Below are positions 20,663-31,782 of a DNA stretch of 64,000 bases, piece after piece. This DNA is from Adenophora triphylla var. japonica. Lineage: Eukaryota; Streptophyta; Magnoliopsida; Asterales; Campanulaceae. Where the stretch lies: positions 186,001-250,000 of the forward strand of contig JAFEMH010002602.1 of assembly GCA_022495995.1 (NCBI GenBank). Reading direction: 5' to 3'. The notes under the pieces are model-generated. The model was not told the origin of the DNA. It did not search any database and saw only the letters and a program-made list of their open reading frames with translations. The position numbers and the translations under genes are program-made. The stretch's first letter is position 1; each line of letters begins with the position of its first letter.

Positions 20663-22798
20663 TGTGAGTACCCCGACCCGAACTCGTGTTTTTGGGTATG
20701 CTTTAATTTTTGGGCTCATTTAAATTCATTTAGTTTGGGCCCATTGTTTTTTATTAATTATATTCATTTAGTTTTGGGCCTGACTCCCTTTGGCCCATTC
20801 TGCCAGCAAGCAGACCGGTGTCGTACGACACTCCAAGTCCATTCCAAATCAATGTTAAATAAGGGATTTTATCCTCATTTGTAAAGGGGGGACACACACA
20901 GAAGGGGGGACGCCCACTACTCCTTCTCTCTCTACTCAGATTCTCTCTCTCTTACTTCTCTTTCTCTAGCCGCAAACACGGCTTCTCACCAAGGCGGGCT
21001 CCCTGAATCGTCTTCTTCCTCCAACAACAACAATGGAGTCTTCACCACCCCTCCATCTCTAATCAATTCTTCCTCACCTTCCTCTCCCTAAATGGCCTTC
21101 GTCCCCACCTAGCTCCTCAACGACCCAAACACCAATCCTCTCTCTTTCCATACGGTGTTACAGAACCTAACCCAATCTCTTCAATCCCCTTCCTCACCGA
21201 ACACCATTTCTCCTTCTCCATACAAATCGGTGACCCTTCTCTCCAACCTCTATAAACCATTCGCCAACCCTCCTTCCCTGTCCTAAACCCATTTGTTGGC
21301 AACCGAGCCCCTCTCTGCACCCAAATCAGTGTCTACCGCCGACCTCCTTCACCGTTCCTCCTCTCTACATCTGCTGAACGGAAACCCAAATCCATAAACG
21401 CAGTATCCCCTGTTCAGATACCCCTCCGTCTCCAGCAGAACACACGCACACATACATATTTGCAACCACAAATATTCTCAATCTGAGGCTTCTCATCCGA
21501 TTTCCGAAGCTGATTTGAAGCTCCTTATACCTAACGTGGTATAAGGATCGTGGACACTACGAGGGTAATCTCTAATCTCACCCTTCATCTCCCTATTACT
21601 TATTAATCCCATGCTATTTCCCAGTTCTTCATGTGCAATTTGGGTTTAGATGTGTTCTGTCTCGATTTATATTTGAGATATTCATTTTAGATTCTGGTGT
21701 TGTCTTTACACAATGGCTGGGTAGTCTGTTGTTTGTCGTTGATAGTTGCTGATGGTATTTTGATGTTCATGTTCAATCCATAAGTACGAATGATGTTTTA
21801 GCTGCTTGATTTCGGATCTGTTTGCATATGTCTTTCTTTGATTTCAGAATGAGCTGGTTATGTGTTTACTCTTGTTTAGTATTGATATGCTGGGTGATTG
21901 GATGCTTAGGTGAGTATGGATCGTTCCATATCCACACTCACCCGAGTCTCTATCTTGATCATCTTTGTTTGAGTTAGGAGGTGATGGCCCATCATTCACA
22001 TTTGGCTACCAAAGCCATATGATCCTCCCACAATACTCTGCTTTCAGTTAGTATTACAGTCCAGTTTCATGTTCTGAGCAGTGAGGGATCAATCTGCTGA
22101 AGCTCACTGAAATAGGATGCCTCTGTCGTCCGACACAGGACAACCCTAGGTGTCCTGTGTCATACGACATAAGGATCCCAGAAAGCTGGTTTGGCTTCAG
22201 TGACTTCAGTTAACCCAGATTGATTCCCTTTATGGTTTCAAGCCTTATTTGATGTAATGCTTTACTTCTTTCAGTGCTAGAGTAGTATTGGTGGCATGTC
22301 CACCCCCTTTGTAAGAGATAGTCTGACCAGGGCATCTTGTATCATACGACATCCACGCTCCTGGGTAATCCTGTGTCGTATGACACCCAAGACCCTGAGC
22401 AGTCCTGTGTCATATGACATCCGTGGCCCTGGACAGACTGCCTCAACCCATTTCCTTGTAATTCATTTTCGTTAATTTTAAGTGGGATGTGGCCTCTCAC
22501 AGTAAAAGGTTCACAAGTTGTAATCTCTCATTTTGATCAATAAAGCAAAGCATTAAAATGCATTTTATTACATATATTGTCTCACACAATTGCACACACT
22601 TATTGAATGGTTTTGAATGTTGAACATAGAAAGACTCGTCTACGGACGAGGCGTGTTGGGTGAACTCTCAAGTTCTTCCCAACACGTAACCTGACCCCCT
22701 GACCCAAAATTCTCTTTTAAAAAGGTTTTCAATGTTTCCTTTAAAATGGCGTGGCGACTCCCTAAAATATTTATTAATTTTCGGCGAGCGTTCATTCA
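20663..22798 (+). repeat. 3' LTR of Tat-2
   Basis: 2136 bp, TG at 20663 and CA at 22797-22798. It holds six copies of a palindromic word related to GTGTCGTACGACAC (20818-20831, 22122-22137, 22155-22168, 22338-22352, 22371-22384, 22404-22417), a pyrimidine-rich stretch (20900-21020), polyadenylation-like AATAAAG near 22540, and a GGCGTGGCGACTCCC block (22748-22762). That block is the reverse complement of the GAGTCGCCACG block of the Tat-1 and solo LTRs, confirming opposite orientation. Confidence 0.78.
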
Positions 22799-22887
22799 GG
22801 TACACGCTTTCGTCTTCTTCATCTTCTTCTCTACTTAAATCTAGTTATGAATTGGCTTAGGGTTCATTGGATATTTTGGTTCCAACA
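22799..22887 (+). repeat. Copia LTR 3' end fragment
   Basis: Matches 56178-56266 nearly base for base (starts GGTACACGCTTTCGTC, ends TTTGGTTCCAACA). The fragment begins exactly where the Tat-2 LTR ends, so Tat-2 inserted into this LTR. Confidence 0.85.
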
Positions 22888-22889
22888 AT

Positions 22890-22901
22890 TGGTATCAGAG
22901 C
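22890..22901 (+). other. Primer-binding site TGGTATCAGAGC
   Basis: Two bases after the LTR end is the canonical plant copia primer-binding site complementary to initiator-methionine tRNA. It faces plus, opposite to the adjoining pol fragment. Confidence 0.9.
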
Positions 22902-22911
22902 CTGGTTTCTT

Positions 22912-23430
22912 CATATAGATAGTTTCCTCAATGTCGCCATTGAGAAAAGCTGTCTTTACATTCATTTGATGAAACTCAAGGTCAAAATGTGCCACTAAAA
23001 CCATAATGATCCTAAAAGCATTTTTAGAGGATACCGGTGAAAATGTTTCTTTGTAATCAATGCCCTCCTTTTGAGTAAATCATTTAGCGACAAGGCGAGC
23101 CTTATGTCTTTCCACATTACCTTGTGAATCCCTTTTGGTCTTAAAGATCCATTTACATCCGATGGGTTTCACATTTGTAGGTAATGGGACAAGATCCCAA
23201 ACGTCGTTATCTTTCATAGATTTTAACTCTTCATTTATGGCATCGATCCACTTATGAGAATTTGGACCACTAATGGCTTCATGGAAGGTGATTGATTCAT
23301 CTCCCACTAGACCTAACGGTTCCTCATTCTCGGCAAGATACACATCATAATAATCCGGTATAGCACTCCTTCTTGCTTGATTTTCGATAGGAACTATAGG
23401 AAGAGGTACAGAAACGAATTCCTCTTCCAT
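22912..23430 (-). pseudogene. Copia reverse transcriptase, 5' portion
   Basis: Minus strand: HKWIDAINEELKSMKDNDVW, PIGCKWIFKTKRDSQGNVER, HKARLVAK, then an in-frame TGA where Gly is expected, FTQKEGIDYKETFSPVSS, and a VKTAFLNGDIEETIYM segment. The Asp that precedes VKTAFLNG in copia RTs, a catalytic residue, is Asn here (QMNVKTAFLNG near 22950-22960). The fragment ends at about 22912, before the YVDD motif, where it meets the inverted leader. Non-functional on three counts: stop codon, lost Asp, truncation. Confidence 0.88.
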
Positions 23431-24617
23431 TTCTTCAACTTCAAATTCAAAATTTCCCCTCTAAATTCAACATCCTCATAGAACGTAGCATTTTCCGTCT
23501 CAAAAAAGGTTCTAGTTTTTGGGTCATAGAATTTATATCCCCTAGATCTTTGAGAATACCCTACAAAATAACTACTAAAGGTCTTAGCGTCCAACTTTCC
23601 TTCGTTAGGTCTATAAGGCCTAGCTTCGGCTGGACAACCCCAAGCATAAAGATGATTAAGGGACGGTTTCTTACCGATCCATAATTCATAAGGGGTTTTT
23701 TCAGTAGCTTTTGAAGGAGCTCTATTAAGTAGGTAGGTTGCAGTTTTCAAAGCATCGCCCCATAATGAGTGAGGTAAGAAAGTACAAGAAACCATACTTC
23801 TTACCATATCCTTAAGAGTTCTATTACATCTCTCGGCTACACCATTCATGCTAAGTGTCCCCAGCATGGTGTAGTGAGGTACAATCCCACACTCTTTCAA
23901 ATAGCGAGCAAAAGGACCCGGATGTTGTTCTCCCGAACCGTCATTCCGACCGTAGTATTCACCACCACGATCGGATCTAACGTTCTTAATAGCCTTTTCA
24001 AGTTGTTTTTCAACTTCGGCTTTAAAAGACTTGAAAACGTCCAATGATTGAGACTTTTCATGAAGTAAATAAATGTATCCATAACGAGAGAAGTCATTTA
24101 TGAATGTAATAAAATATGTTTGTCCGTTCCATGAAGGGGTAGGGAATGGTCCACGTATGTCCGTATGAATTAGTTCTAAGACTCTTGTAGCTCTCAAGGA
24201 TTCATTTTTGTTTGTACTATTCGTAAATTTTCCCTTAAGGCATTCAATACAAAAGTTATTTTCCGGAGTATCAAGCTTATGTAGTATTCCCTCGGACACA
24301 AGCTTGTCAATTCTCCTTTTGAAGATATGACCTAAACGCCTATGCCACAAGGTATAAGTGTTTTTACTTGAAAACTTTCGTTTTATGCCTCGAGAGTTAG
24401 TTTCATTATTATGGGACTCATTTAATGAATTTACAGTGTCAAGTAAATATAGATTATCAATATAAGACAAAGAACTAGTACCAAAAAGCTTTGAATCAAA
24501 ATATAAATTGCATTTATTATTACCGAAGATGCAGGAATAACCTTCCCGATCCAATGTAGTGACAGAAATTAAATTACGTCTAAAAGATGGAATAATAAAT
24601 ACATTGTTCAAAACCAA
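23394..24617 (-). pseudogene. Copia integrase with GAG-pre-integrase domain
   Basis: An open frame of about 400 codons. LWHRRLGHI and C-x2-C (FCIECLKGKF) form the pre-integrase/zinc region. The core has HTDIRGPF (first Asp), RSDRGGEYYG (second Asp) and MNGVAERCNRTLKDMVRSM (catalytic Glu), so the D-D-E triad is intact. The C-terminal part has GCPAEARPYRPNEGKLD, SYFVGYSQRSRGYKFYDP and FFETENATFYED. The upstream link to protease is frameshifted (24617-24720) and the downstream link to RT is shifted near 23430. The GEQHPGPFARYLKECGIVPHY insertion is characteristic of one plant copia lineage, which I do not name with certainty. Confidence 0.9.
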
Positions 24618-24718
24618 AAATATCCAGTACTTAAGGATAATCTATAAGTCCCTATGCCTTCCACCTCTACCGGCTTTCCAGCTCCCATGTAGATAAATCT
24701 TTCACCTTCATTGGGCGT

Positions 24719-25744
24719 TCAGTAGTTCAGGCAACCCTGCATACATGAACTTATGTGAGTAGTTGCACCGGAGTCTAACCACCATGTATACGAAGAAATT
24801 GAAACTAAATTAGCTTCAGTACAAACAAAGCTAAATGACATACCTTTCTTAATTCGCCATTGGCGATACTTAGAGCAGTCGGGCTTCATGTGAGTGTGGT
24901 CCTTGCAAAAGAAGCATTTCTTCACTTTTTGATCATTGAATGATCCTTTAGGCTTCTTTGATGCAACCACAATCTCCTTACCTTTTCTCTTAATCCCACG
25001 AGAAGAGGTAGATACATAATGTGCACTTTCGGGTTTGGTGTGTTTCAACCTATCTTCTTCCTCCGTGACATGTGAAATTAATTCATTAATATTCCACTTG
25101 TCCTTTTGACAATTGTAGGTCGTTTCAAAATGACCAAATTGTGGAGGAAGAGAAATTAAAGTCAAATGCACAAGCAAGTCTTCCGACAAGTCCAACTTGA
25201 GTGCTTTTAATTTCGTTGATAGGTGAAACATTTCTATTATGTATTTCCTTAGGTTTCCAGTGCTCTTATACCTCATGGAAACAAGCTTCCTTAGGGTAGC
25301 ACTTGTTTCCGATTTTTCGCTTTTTGCAAAGCTTTCTTCTAGAGCATCTAGGAAACCTTTAGCACCATCATCCTCGGAGACACTGTTCAGAAATGTCTCC
25401 GGGACTGCATTCTTTATTATGCTTAGGCTGACGCGATTAGAACGCTTCCACCTCTCTGAACTTAAGCGGTCTTCCGCAGTGCTTTTATCAGTTAAAGGGG
25501 CAGGAGCTTGTTCTCTTAATGCGAGGTCAAGATCCAAACAGCCTAAGACCATAGTTATCTTGTTTTTCCAAGTTTTAAAGTTTGTCCCAGTTAGCAAAGG
25601 AATTGAGTTTAAGGCAGTAGTAACAGAAGAAGCACTGATCAAATCTGAATGAAGAGAACAAAAGAATGAAACAAAACATATATAAGAAACTACACGATGA
25701 CTAATTATATCAAAATGAATTCCATCAAAATAAAAGATAATCAA
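24719..25744 (-). pseudogene. Copia gag with zinc knuckle and start of protease
   Basis: Minus strand: ALNSIPLLTGTNFKTWKNKI opens the UBN2-like gag region, followed by RKLVSMRYKSTGNLRKYI and LTLISLPPQFGHFETTYN. The zinc knuckle CFFCKDHTHMKPDC fits C-x2-C-x4-H-x4-C. The aspartic protease begins at YTWWLDSGATTHISS (D-S-G intact) and then the frame ends at 24719. The ORF in this track begins upstream of the probable gag start. The true start is not decided, but lies near ASSVTTALN. The frame break just after the protease Asp makes the polyprotein non-functional. Confidence 0.87.
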
Positions 25745-25938
25745 TATGACATCAAGACTAATCTTTGGATTGCGTATTGACTCACAATTTGATTTATCTT
25801 AGGGTAAACAAATAGCTTAAACAACACACTTTAAATACTTGTCTTCCTTTGGGCCGGATCAAGTACAAAAAGTGTCCTAAAGTTTAAGGTACTTTGTTCC
25901 CCAGTAATAATGAATATAAACAATTCACTTTAAACACC
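25745..25938 (-). other. Copia leader, left part
   Basis: AT-rich sequence upstream of gag. Similar half-repeated phrases occur (ACTTTAAATACTTGTCTTCC and ACTTTAAACACCCGCC). The sequence continues at 54013 across element A, since CGCCT is shared at both borders. Confidence 0.5.
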
Positions 25939-25943
25939 CGCCT
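25939..25943. repeat. Target-site duplication of element A, left copy (CGCCT)
   Basis: Identical to 54008-54012, immediately outside the two termini of element A. Confidence 0.9.
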
Positions 25944-26829
25944 TGTGAGGACCCCGACCCGGAACCTACACGTGTCCCAAGCTGGAGCGTCCCCAAACTA
26001 ACCCAAATTTCATAAACTTTTAAAATCTTTATTTAACTTTTCAAAAAAATAAATACAATTATTATAACCATTTCCAAATAAATCTACACCTTTTTACAAT
26101 GGAGAAATAGTTGACTAACTTAGAAAGTAAGAAACTGTTTTAGTTACAAAAAGGCATCGGCTATAACATAAAATGAAGATTTAATAATACAATTCCGTAA
26201 ATGATTTATACCAAGGTACACTTTCTATACCCACCTAATCATACCCCGACAATTCCCAAAATATAACTTCCAAACTCCTCACCGCCCTTACTTGGCCGGT
26301 CCATCTGTCTCGGAATCTAAAAAACAGTAAAGGGAGAGGGGTGAGAATAAATCTCAAAGCAAGCTATTATGAATGCAAAGAATATGCCATATAAGATGCA
26401 ACACATAACAAGTTGCATATAACACATTGGAAAAGCCGTAAACACCTTACATTACCTTGGTTTACCTTTTCCCGTCTCGAACGATAGTCGTACAACATTG
26501 GGTATAATAATACTCCAATCTTACAAATGAGCCGCTTAAGCAATACTCACGTCTTATAAGACCCGTTTTTCAGTGGAACCAAATAAGACAAGAGCAACTC
26601 GTAAGGCTTTTGGCTCAATACGATGCTATACCCCATCCTGTGGCCAAAGGAGGGGACGGCCACAGATATAACATAATCCGATCACATTAGGTCACACTTC
26701 CATAATTGATCGTATTATGTTATACCCCCAATGTCAGCCGACTCACACATTATCAAGCACATAGTAGATACTTGAAATACAATCCACAAAGGGGATAAAC
26801 AACATAGCAACATGGTAAAATATACTCAT
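25944..26829 (-). repeat. 3' LTR of element A, first part
   Basis: Aligns with 51429-52312 of the 5' LTR. Small substitutions and indels are clustered around 26355-26660. Cut at the B insertion (CTCAT, 26825-26829). Confidence 0.9.
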
Positions 26830-28346
26830 TGATGGAGAAAAATTCCTCTAGTAATAAAATCCGAGCAAGTGGACTCACTACCGGTGTAGTAATATGCACG
26901 AGCAGGGGTCGAACCACAGAGACTCGTTGGTTTTAACAAGTAAATTTAATTAATGCAAAAGAGTAACAAAATGGGGTTTTTGACGTTGATTTATTAACTA
27001 AAATATTAAAGCAAGAAATTAACTATTTTAATTTAAGAAAATAATAAAGCAATAAACTAGAATTTAATCAGATCAAAGGAATTCACGGATTGGATTTCAT
27101 ATTCATCTTCATTCTATGCTAGATTTATCATGATAAAAGTAACAATCTTGTTCAAAGATTCGTTCACTTAATTTAAGGGTTGGGACGTTCGATGTGCGGA
27201 TTGCAACCCTCTTATTTCTCTCCTATTGTAGATTCCGCTAGGTCAAAACAATAATCAAGACATTCATTAAGAACAATAGGAACATATGAATCTAGATTCT
27301 CTTGTATTCCGCTAGGTCAACAATCAAATCCAATTGATGAAATAATGGCCTAAATTATGAACAATCCACGCTAGTGCAACTATTCAAAAACCTAACAATT
27401 AAAGGTTAAAATAGAATTAAAACCTAAAATTGAATTTAGATATCTAATCAAACATGAACAAGAAAGTTTTGGAAAATTATACTAGCATAGAAATCCGACG
27501 AATACTACATCCAATCCATGAAAAGAGAATTTAGCTACTCATATTCATGAGGACAATCCCAAAATATGAATAACAATACATCAAACCTGAAAATATTGAA
27601 AACCTTAAAGATCAAAAATCCTTCAATCCTCCAAAACCTAGGCAAGAAAACTCAAATCAAAGGTACCTAATAATAATAATAAAGGAAGTATATATACTTC
27701 TTCCTTACTCCTTAGCTAATTAGGAAACAAAATAATTAAAAACCTTGAAAATCTGTTCAAATCCATGCTGATGTCACAAAAACGCGTACTGGCACGAGTC
27801 GTGCTAATTAGCACGAGTCGTGCCCTTTAATCCCAGTCGTTCCCACGAGTCGTGCCATATGACCCCAATCGTTCTGAGTGCAATTGCTTGATTCATGGCT
27901 TGGCTTCCACTCGTGCTCACGAGTCGTGCTCCCTAGGCCAAGTCGTTCTGAGCAGCCCTCCTGGAATTGCCCTTGACCCCATTCGTTCTCCACTCGTGCT
28001 AGATCCTTCTTCAGTCGTGCTCCACTCGTGCCAAATGCAGAATTGCCTAATTTTGACTCAGCGTTGACTGGCCTTCGTCCCTTGGCTTTGTTTGACCCCG
28101 AGCTTCGTCCCTTGACCGTATTTGACCTTGTTCTTGGACAATTGACTTGCACTTGTCGGCACCATGAGATTCCACCACCAAATATAAAGGAAATGACAAA
28201 ATTACCCTTAAAAGGTATTGTTTTCTCACACAACCTCACCATACAGAATATCACTCAAATACATCAAAATCAATCTAAATACATCCAAAATCATTATAAA
28301 TCAACCGGAAACATAGGTAAACAATATGTATAAAATCCACACATCA
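26830..28346 (-). repeat. 3' LTR of element B
   Basis: 1517 bp; nearly identical to 44563-46080. The clearest differences are near 27993-28006 and 28063. Contains the palindromic-word cluster at 27790-28032 built on GCACGAGTCGTGC. Confidence 0.95.
27790..28032. repeat. GCACGAGTCGTGC palindrome cluster in B LTR
   Basis: GGCACGAGTCGTGC at 27791-27804, AGCACGAGTCGTGCC at 27810-27824, CACGAGTCGTGCC at 27844-27856, and CTCACGAGTCGTGCTCC at 27915-27931, mixed with half-words CACTCGTGCTC, CAGTCGTTC and CCAATCGTTCTGAG. The full word is an odd-length palindrome with a single central base. The same cluster occurs in the other LTR at 45524-45767. Confidence 0.85.
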
Positions 28347-28362
28347 AATTCCCCCACACTTA
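28347..28362 (-). other. Polypurine tract of element B
   Basis: Minus strand TAAGTGTGGGGGAATT directly precedes the 3' LTR. GGGACGAG lies about 12 bases upstream, as it does before the 3' LTR of element C. Confidence 0.8.
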
Positions 28363-29100
28363 GACCATTACTCGTCCCTGAGTAATATCCTAACTCCAAT
28401 CTAAAATTGGTCTAAAACAGATGTGCGAGAGAAAATGATACCTAGCCTCCTCTAACCACCAATACTCATCAAATATAATGATACCGGAGCGTACAAAACT
28501 CCGTCTCCATAACACTCCTCAAAAGAAAATAATGGCCCTAGCTTGACATCAAACTCCATGACAAAAATGATCGTCCAAACTAGGGCCCTCACAATGTTAG
28601 TGGGGGGAAACTAAAATGTCCTAAATTTTCCCCCACACTTGCTCACACTACATAACGTACTCCCTCAATGAAAAGTTAATGTTAAGAAAAAGGGATGCTC
28701 AACAAAAACTTTACCTCGTGCTTTTCTCCAACCCCCCTTATTACTCCAAGGTGCACGAGGATTTCTATCCTAACGCCTCTATTCCCAAACCTCCATCTCC
28801 AAAAAAAATTTCCTACCCGAACTCCTAGCTCCCCCCTTATGTCTCCACGCCGGTGAATAAAGATGTTTTCGCTCAAATTCTCACCTTTTGCCTAAGTGCC
28901 CTTGCGGGTTTTCACTTAGCCACTCTATTTTTTTTATTTTTATTTTTTTTTTTTTTTTTTTTTTTTTTAATTAATTTTTACATACAGTACAAAGGCACCG
29001 CCCTTCCCCCACACTTAAACTCCACAGTGTCCTCAATGTGTGCACCAAAAATAAAAATAGGACAGTTTAAATGTAAAAGGGAAGAGTATAAGAAACGGTA
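28363..29100 (-). other. B 3' untranslated region with extra purine tracts
   Basis: No ORF is supported. Two additional GTGTGGGGGA tracts (minus strand) occur at about 28620-28634 and 29002-29015. A 45-base T-rich run is at 28926-28970. The tract at 29002 is preceded on the minus strand by TGAGGACACTGTGGAGTTTA, a module also found after pol (see 31783-31816). Confidence 0.6.
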
Positions 29101-29103
29101 CCA

Positions 29104-30646
29104 TCAATATCGCGGGCCGAAGCCCCCATCTGGAAACTGGGCCTCACGGGCCGCCTGCCGCTGTCTCCTCCTCTCAGCTCTCCGTATCATCTCCTGAAAA
29201 TGCTCGTCCGGGACCGGCTCAAACTGTCTGGGCTCAGGCTGCTGTATCCAAAGCTGCTGCTGCTGGACCATTCTATGCGTGGTCTCTACTCTATCCTCCA
29301 ACGCCTCTAGTCTATCATCCTGAGCATCCCAACGTCTATCTACATAGTCGAACCGGGTACGCCACATCAGATTCTGCGCCTCCCGAGCCTCGCACTCCTC
29401 TCTGTATCTCCTCTCTCTCTCCTCCGCCTCTCTCTGGTATTGAGCATCCAAGTATGCTCTCATGTCACCCCAATAATTAAAAGCTCCTCCCATACCAGAC
29501 TGATCTTGCCCCTGTCCTGCAAAACCTTCACTCGACCCAGCATGAAACTGCTCACCCATCTGGTGGTCCTCATCACCTTGCTGATCATCATCCTGCTGCT
29601 CTTGCTGCTGCTCTTCCTCATCATCACTCACTCTCTCACCCATATCTCTCCTCATGTCCCTCAATGTCATATCGGCCACAAATGGCATCCTCCAATCTCT
29701 AGCATATGGGCCAGCAGGAAACGCCACTCCCGGAGCACACCTAAAGCTCCTATCACCACCGTAGGTAAAAGTCAATGCCTCATTCTCGCCGTAAATCCTC
29801 TCAAAGAGTCATATCGGTATAAGAAAAACCGATCATAGAATAAAGGCCCCTCCATCTTGCCTACCGATTTAGGATGATTACGCACAAAGTTCTCCACTAA
29901 CAAAGTCACCATCCCACCCACCGGGATGTTCCCATTTCCGTTGACTCCCAACGCCTCACACCTCCGGAAAAACAGATCGACCCAATCCGGGATCACAGTA
30001 TTAGATTGTAGAGCACATTCCATGGTCGCAAACTGTAGGGCATTCATCTGCGCCGGCTCCCCATTGGCGTAGAAGGTCATAGACAATCCCCTATAAAGAA
30101 GTTTCCACGCGGGATGGGAGAGAGATTTCATGACCACATAAGGCTTTTGCATAAACTTCCCTGTCAACTCGTAAAAGAACGTCTCAACGGTCCTATCTCT
30201 TTCTGACCACTCTCCTCGGGGCTCCCTCACGCCCAAATACTCTCGAGCTGCAGCATACGACATAACCCTCGTAATATCATTAACATTAAAGCGCACACTC
30301 CAAATCCCATTCTCCTCGCGTCTCTCTATAGTAGCCAAAAATTCAAGCGTCACTCGCTTGTATACCCCCGCACTTTTGCCCAAAAAGCCTCCCAATCCAA
30401 TGTTGTTCAATAACCCCGACACCAAACCATGTAATCCCAATTTCCTTAAGGTATCCTCACACAAAAATCTCGTTACTTGGACAACCCTTCCATTCGCCAA
30501 ATTCCTCCATTTATTCTTTTGGGCATCCGTCAATTTAGTTAAGCCCATGAAATCATCGGGGGTGCGGGTGGTTTCCTCAATCACAATATTTCTTTTCTTC
30601 CTAGGTTGAGTTTCAATGGCTTTACCCTTTTCTTTTGTTCTTCCCA
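29104..30646 (-). pseudogene. ATHILA ORF-1-type extra 3' ORF (env-position) of element B
   Basis: The frame likely starts at the ATG at 30646 (MGRTKEKGKAIETQPRKKR), about 290 codons to 29772, then needs a frameshift to continue (ENEALTFTYGGDRSFRCAPG) to 29104. Visible features: basic N-terminus; VTRFLCEDTLRKLGLHGLVS; WSVRFNVNDITRVMSYAAA; VKRHP-like RNHPKSVGKMEG near the junction; then an acidic, Gln-rich low-complexity stretch (DDEEEQQQEQQDDDQQ); and a long coiled-coil-like helix rich in E, R and D ending in QRQAAREAQF. This matches the protein found downstream of pol in Athila elements. No signal peptide or transmembrane segment is visible, so an envelope role is not supported by the sequence. 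Broken by one frameshift near 29775-29800. Confidence 0.8.
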
Positions 30647-30743
30647 TTATCACTCGATGAAAATCACCAACACAAATATCCCAAACAATAATAATATTCC
30701 CACCAATCCAATCCTTACTCCAATACCACCAATCAACACCCAA

Positions 30744-31398
30744 TGCAACTGAAAATTCGAAAGAGGGATCAAAAGATTGTACCTTTAAACAATGGAGTTC
30801 ACCGGAAAAATTGGCCGGAGTTTGGCCGGAAAATTCGCCGGAACTTGAGAAGAAGGTCGGGAGAGATGGAGAAGATCAATGCCACACAAACCTCGAAAGA
30901 ATCTTGCTTCAATTCGCCCTTCACTCCAAGAAATTAACAAACCCTCACTACCTTCAAAGCTTTACTTTTTCTTCACCAAATCAACAACAATGGAGGGCTT
31001 TGGGGCTTAGATTTTGGTTTAGGGTAGGCTAAGTATGGTGGGGAAGGGATTTTTGAGGATTAGGAATGGAGAATTGTGGGTTTTGGTAGGGAATTTTTAG
31101 AAAGAGGAAGAAGGGTTTTTGAATTTTAGGGTAGAGAGAAAGGAGGGGGTGGGCGGCGGTGCTTATGGGAAAAAGGGGAGATAGGGCACGTTTATTTTGG
31201 GGAACTGCTGTTTTGAAACTGAATTTAGCACGAGTCGTGCTATTTGGCACGAGTCGTGCCCCTTGCTGTCACTCGTGCTCACGACTCGTTCCCCAAAGCT
31301 CCAATCGTTCTGAGTAGAAGGGGTATCACCCCCACTCGTGCTCCCACTCGTGCTCAGGAGCACGAGTCGTGCTCTGCCTGGGCCAATTTTCAAAATTT

Positions 31399-31438
<40 letters not shown>

Positions 31439-31780
31439 TAGGCCTGTGATTTTTTAGCTCCTCCACGCACGTTTCCCCGCACATCGATAAACACGAGAAA
31501 TACCTTTCAAAGAAGACCGCTTAATGAAAAAGAGAAATTTACAAATATACATACAAATCCGGGTTGTCTCCCTGAGCCGCCCTTTTTAATGTCTTTGGCT
31601 AGACCCTTTGCATGTCGCATTGGACACACATTTTGACCGCACTTGCGTTGCCTACGTCCCCATTAATGTGGGCGGACTACCCACAAGAATAGGCTCAGGT
31701 CACCGTAGTTCGACACGTTTACGAAGTAAAGGACAAATAAAAGCGGAAGACTCTTTTTTTTTTTTTTTGATAAAGATCCC
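30744..31780 (-). other. B spacer between pol and extra ORF, with second palindrome cluster
   Basis: No supported ORF. 31225-31375 repeats the palindromic words of the LTR (AGCACGAGTCGTGC at 31228-31241, GGCACGAGTCGTGCC at 31246-31260, GAGCACGAGTCGTGCTC near 31358-31374, plus CACTCGTGCTC and CCAATCGTTCTGAG). A 30-base T run follows at 31406-31435. 31645-31716 carries the GAACTACG..ACGTAGG-type motif shared with Tat-1. The palindrome block lies about 600 bases upstream of the extra ORF start. Confidence 0.7.
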
Positions 31781-31782
31781 CA

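Larger units (their letters stand above)
19914..22798 (+). mobile_element. 3' end of a second Tat-like element (Tat-2), plus strand
   Basis: The segment contains a tandem array, the GAACTACG..ACGTAGG motif (20492-20537), and a complete LTR (20663-22798) directly followed by a piece of copia LTR at 22799. The LTR begins TGTGAGTACCCCGACCCG and ends TTCATTCA. The rest of Tat-2 lies beyond the Tat-1 insertion, to the left of the window. The 5-bp after the LTR (GGTAC) is part of the interrupted copia LTR and should recur before the Tat-2 5' LTR. Confidence 0.7.
22799..25938 (-). mobile_element. Ty1/copia remnant (Cop), rearranged
   Basis: A plus-oriented LTR end and primer-binding site (22799-22911) are fused to minus-oriented RT, integrase, protease and gag (22912-25744) and leader (25745-25938). 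Gene order on the minus strand is gag-protease-integrase-RT, which defines Ty1/copia. Element A then interrupts it at 25939-25943, and sequence resumes at 54013. RT is cut off before its active site. Confidence 0.8.

Noticed and set aside
27808..28333. ORFs in the B LTR (also 45541-46067)
   Set aside because: Duplicated with the LTR; composition driven by palindromic words; no domain.
29104..30646. Viral envelope glycoprotein
   Set aside because: It is in the env position, but no signal peptide, transmembrane segment or cleavage motif is visible. It matches the ATHILA ORF-1 type instead.
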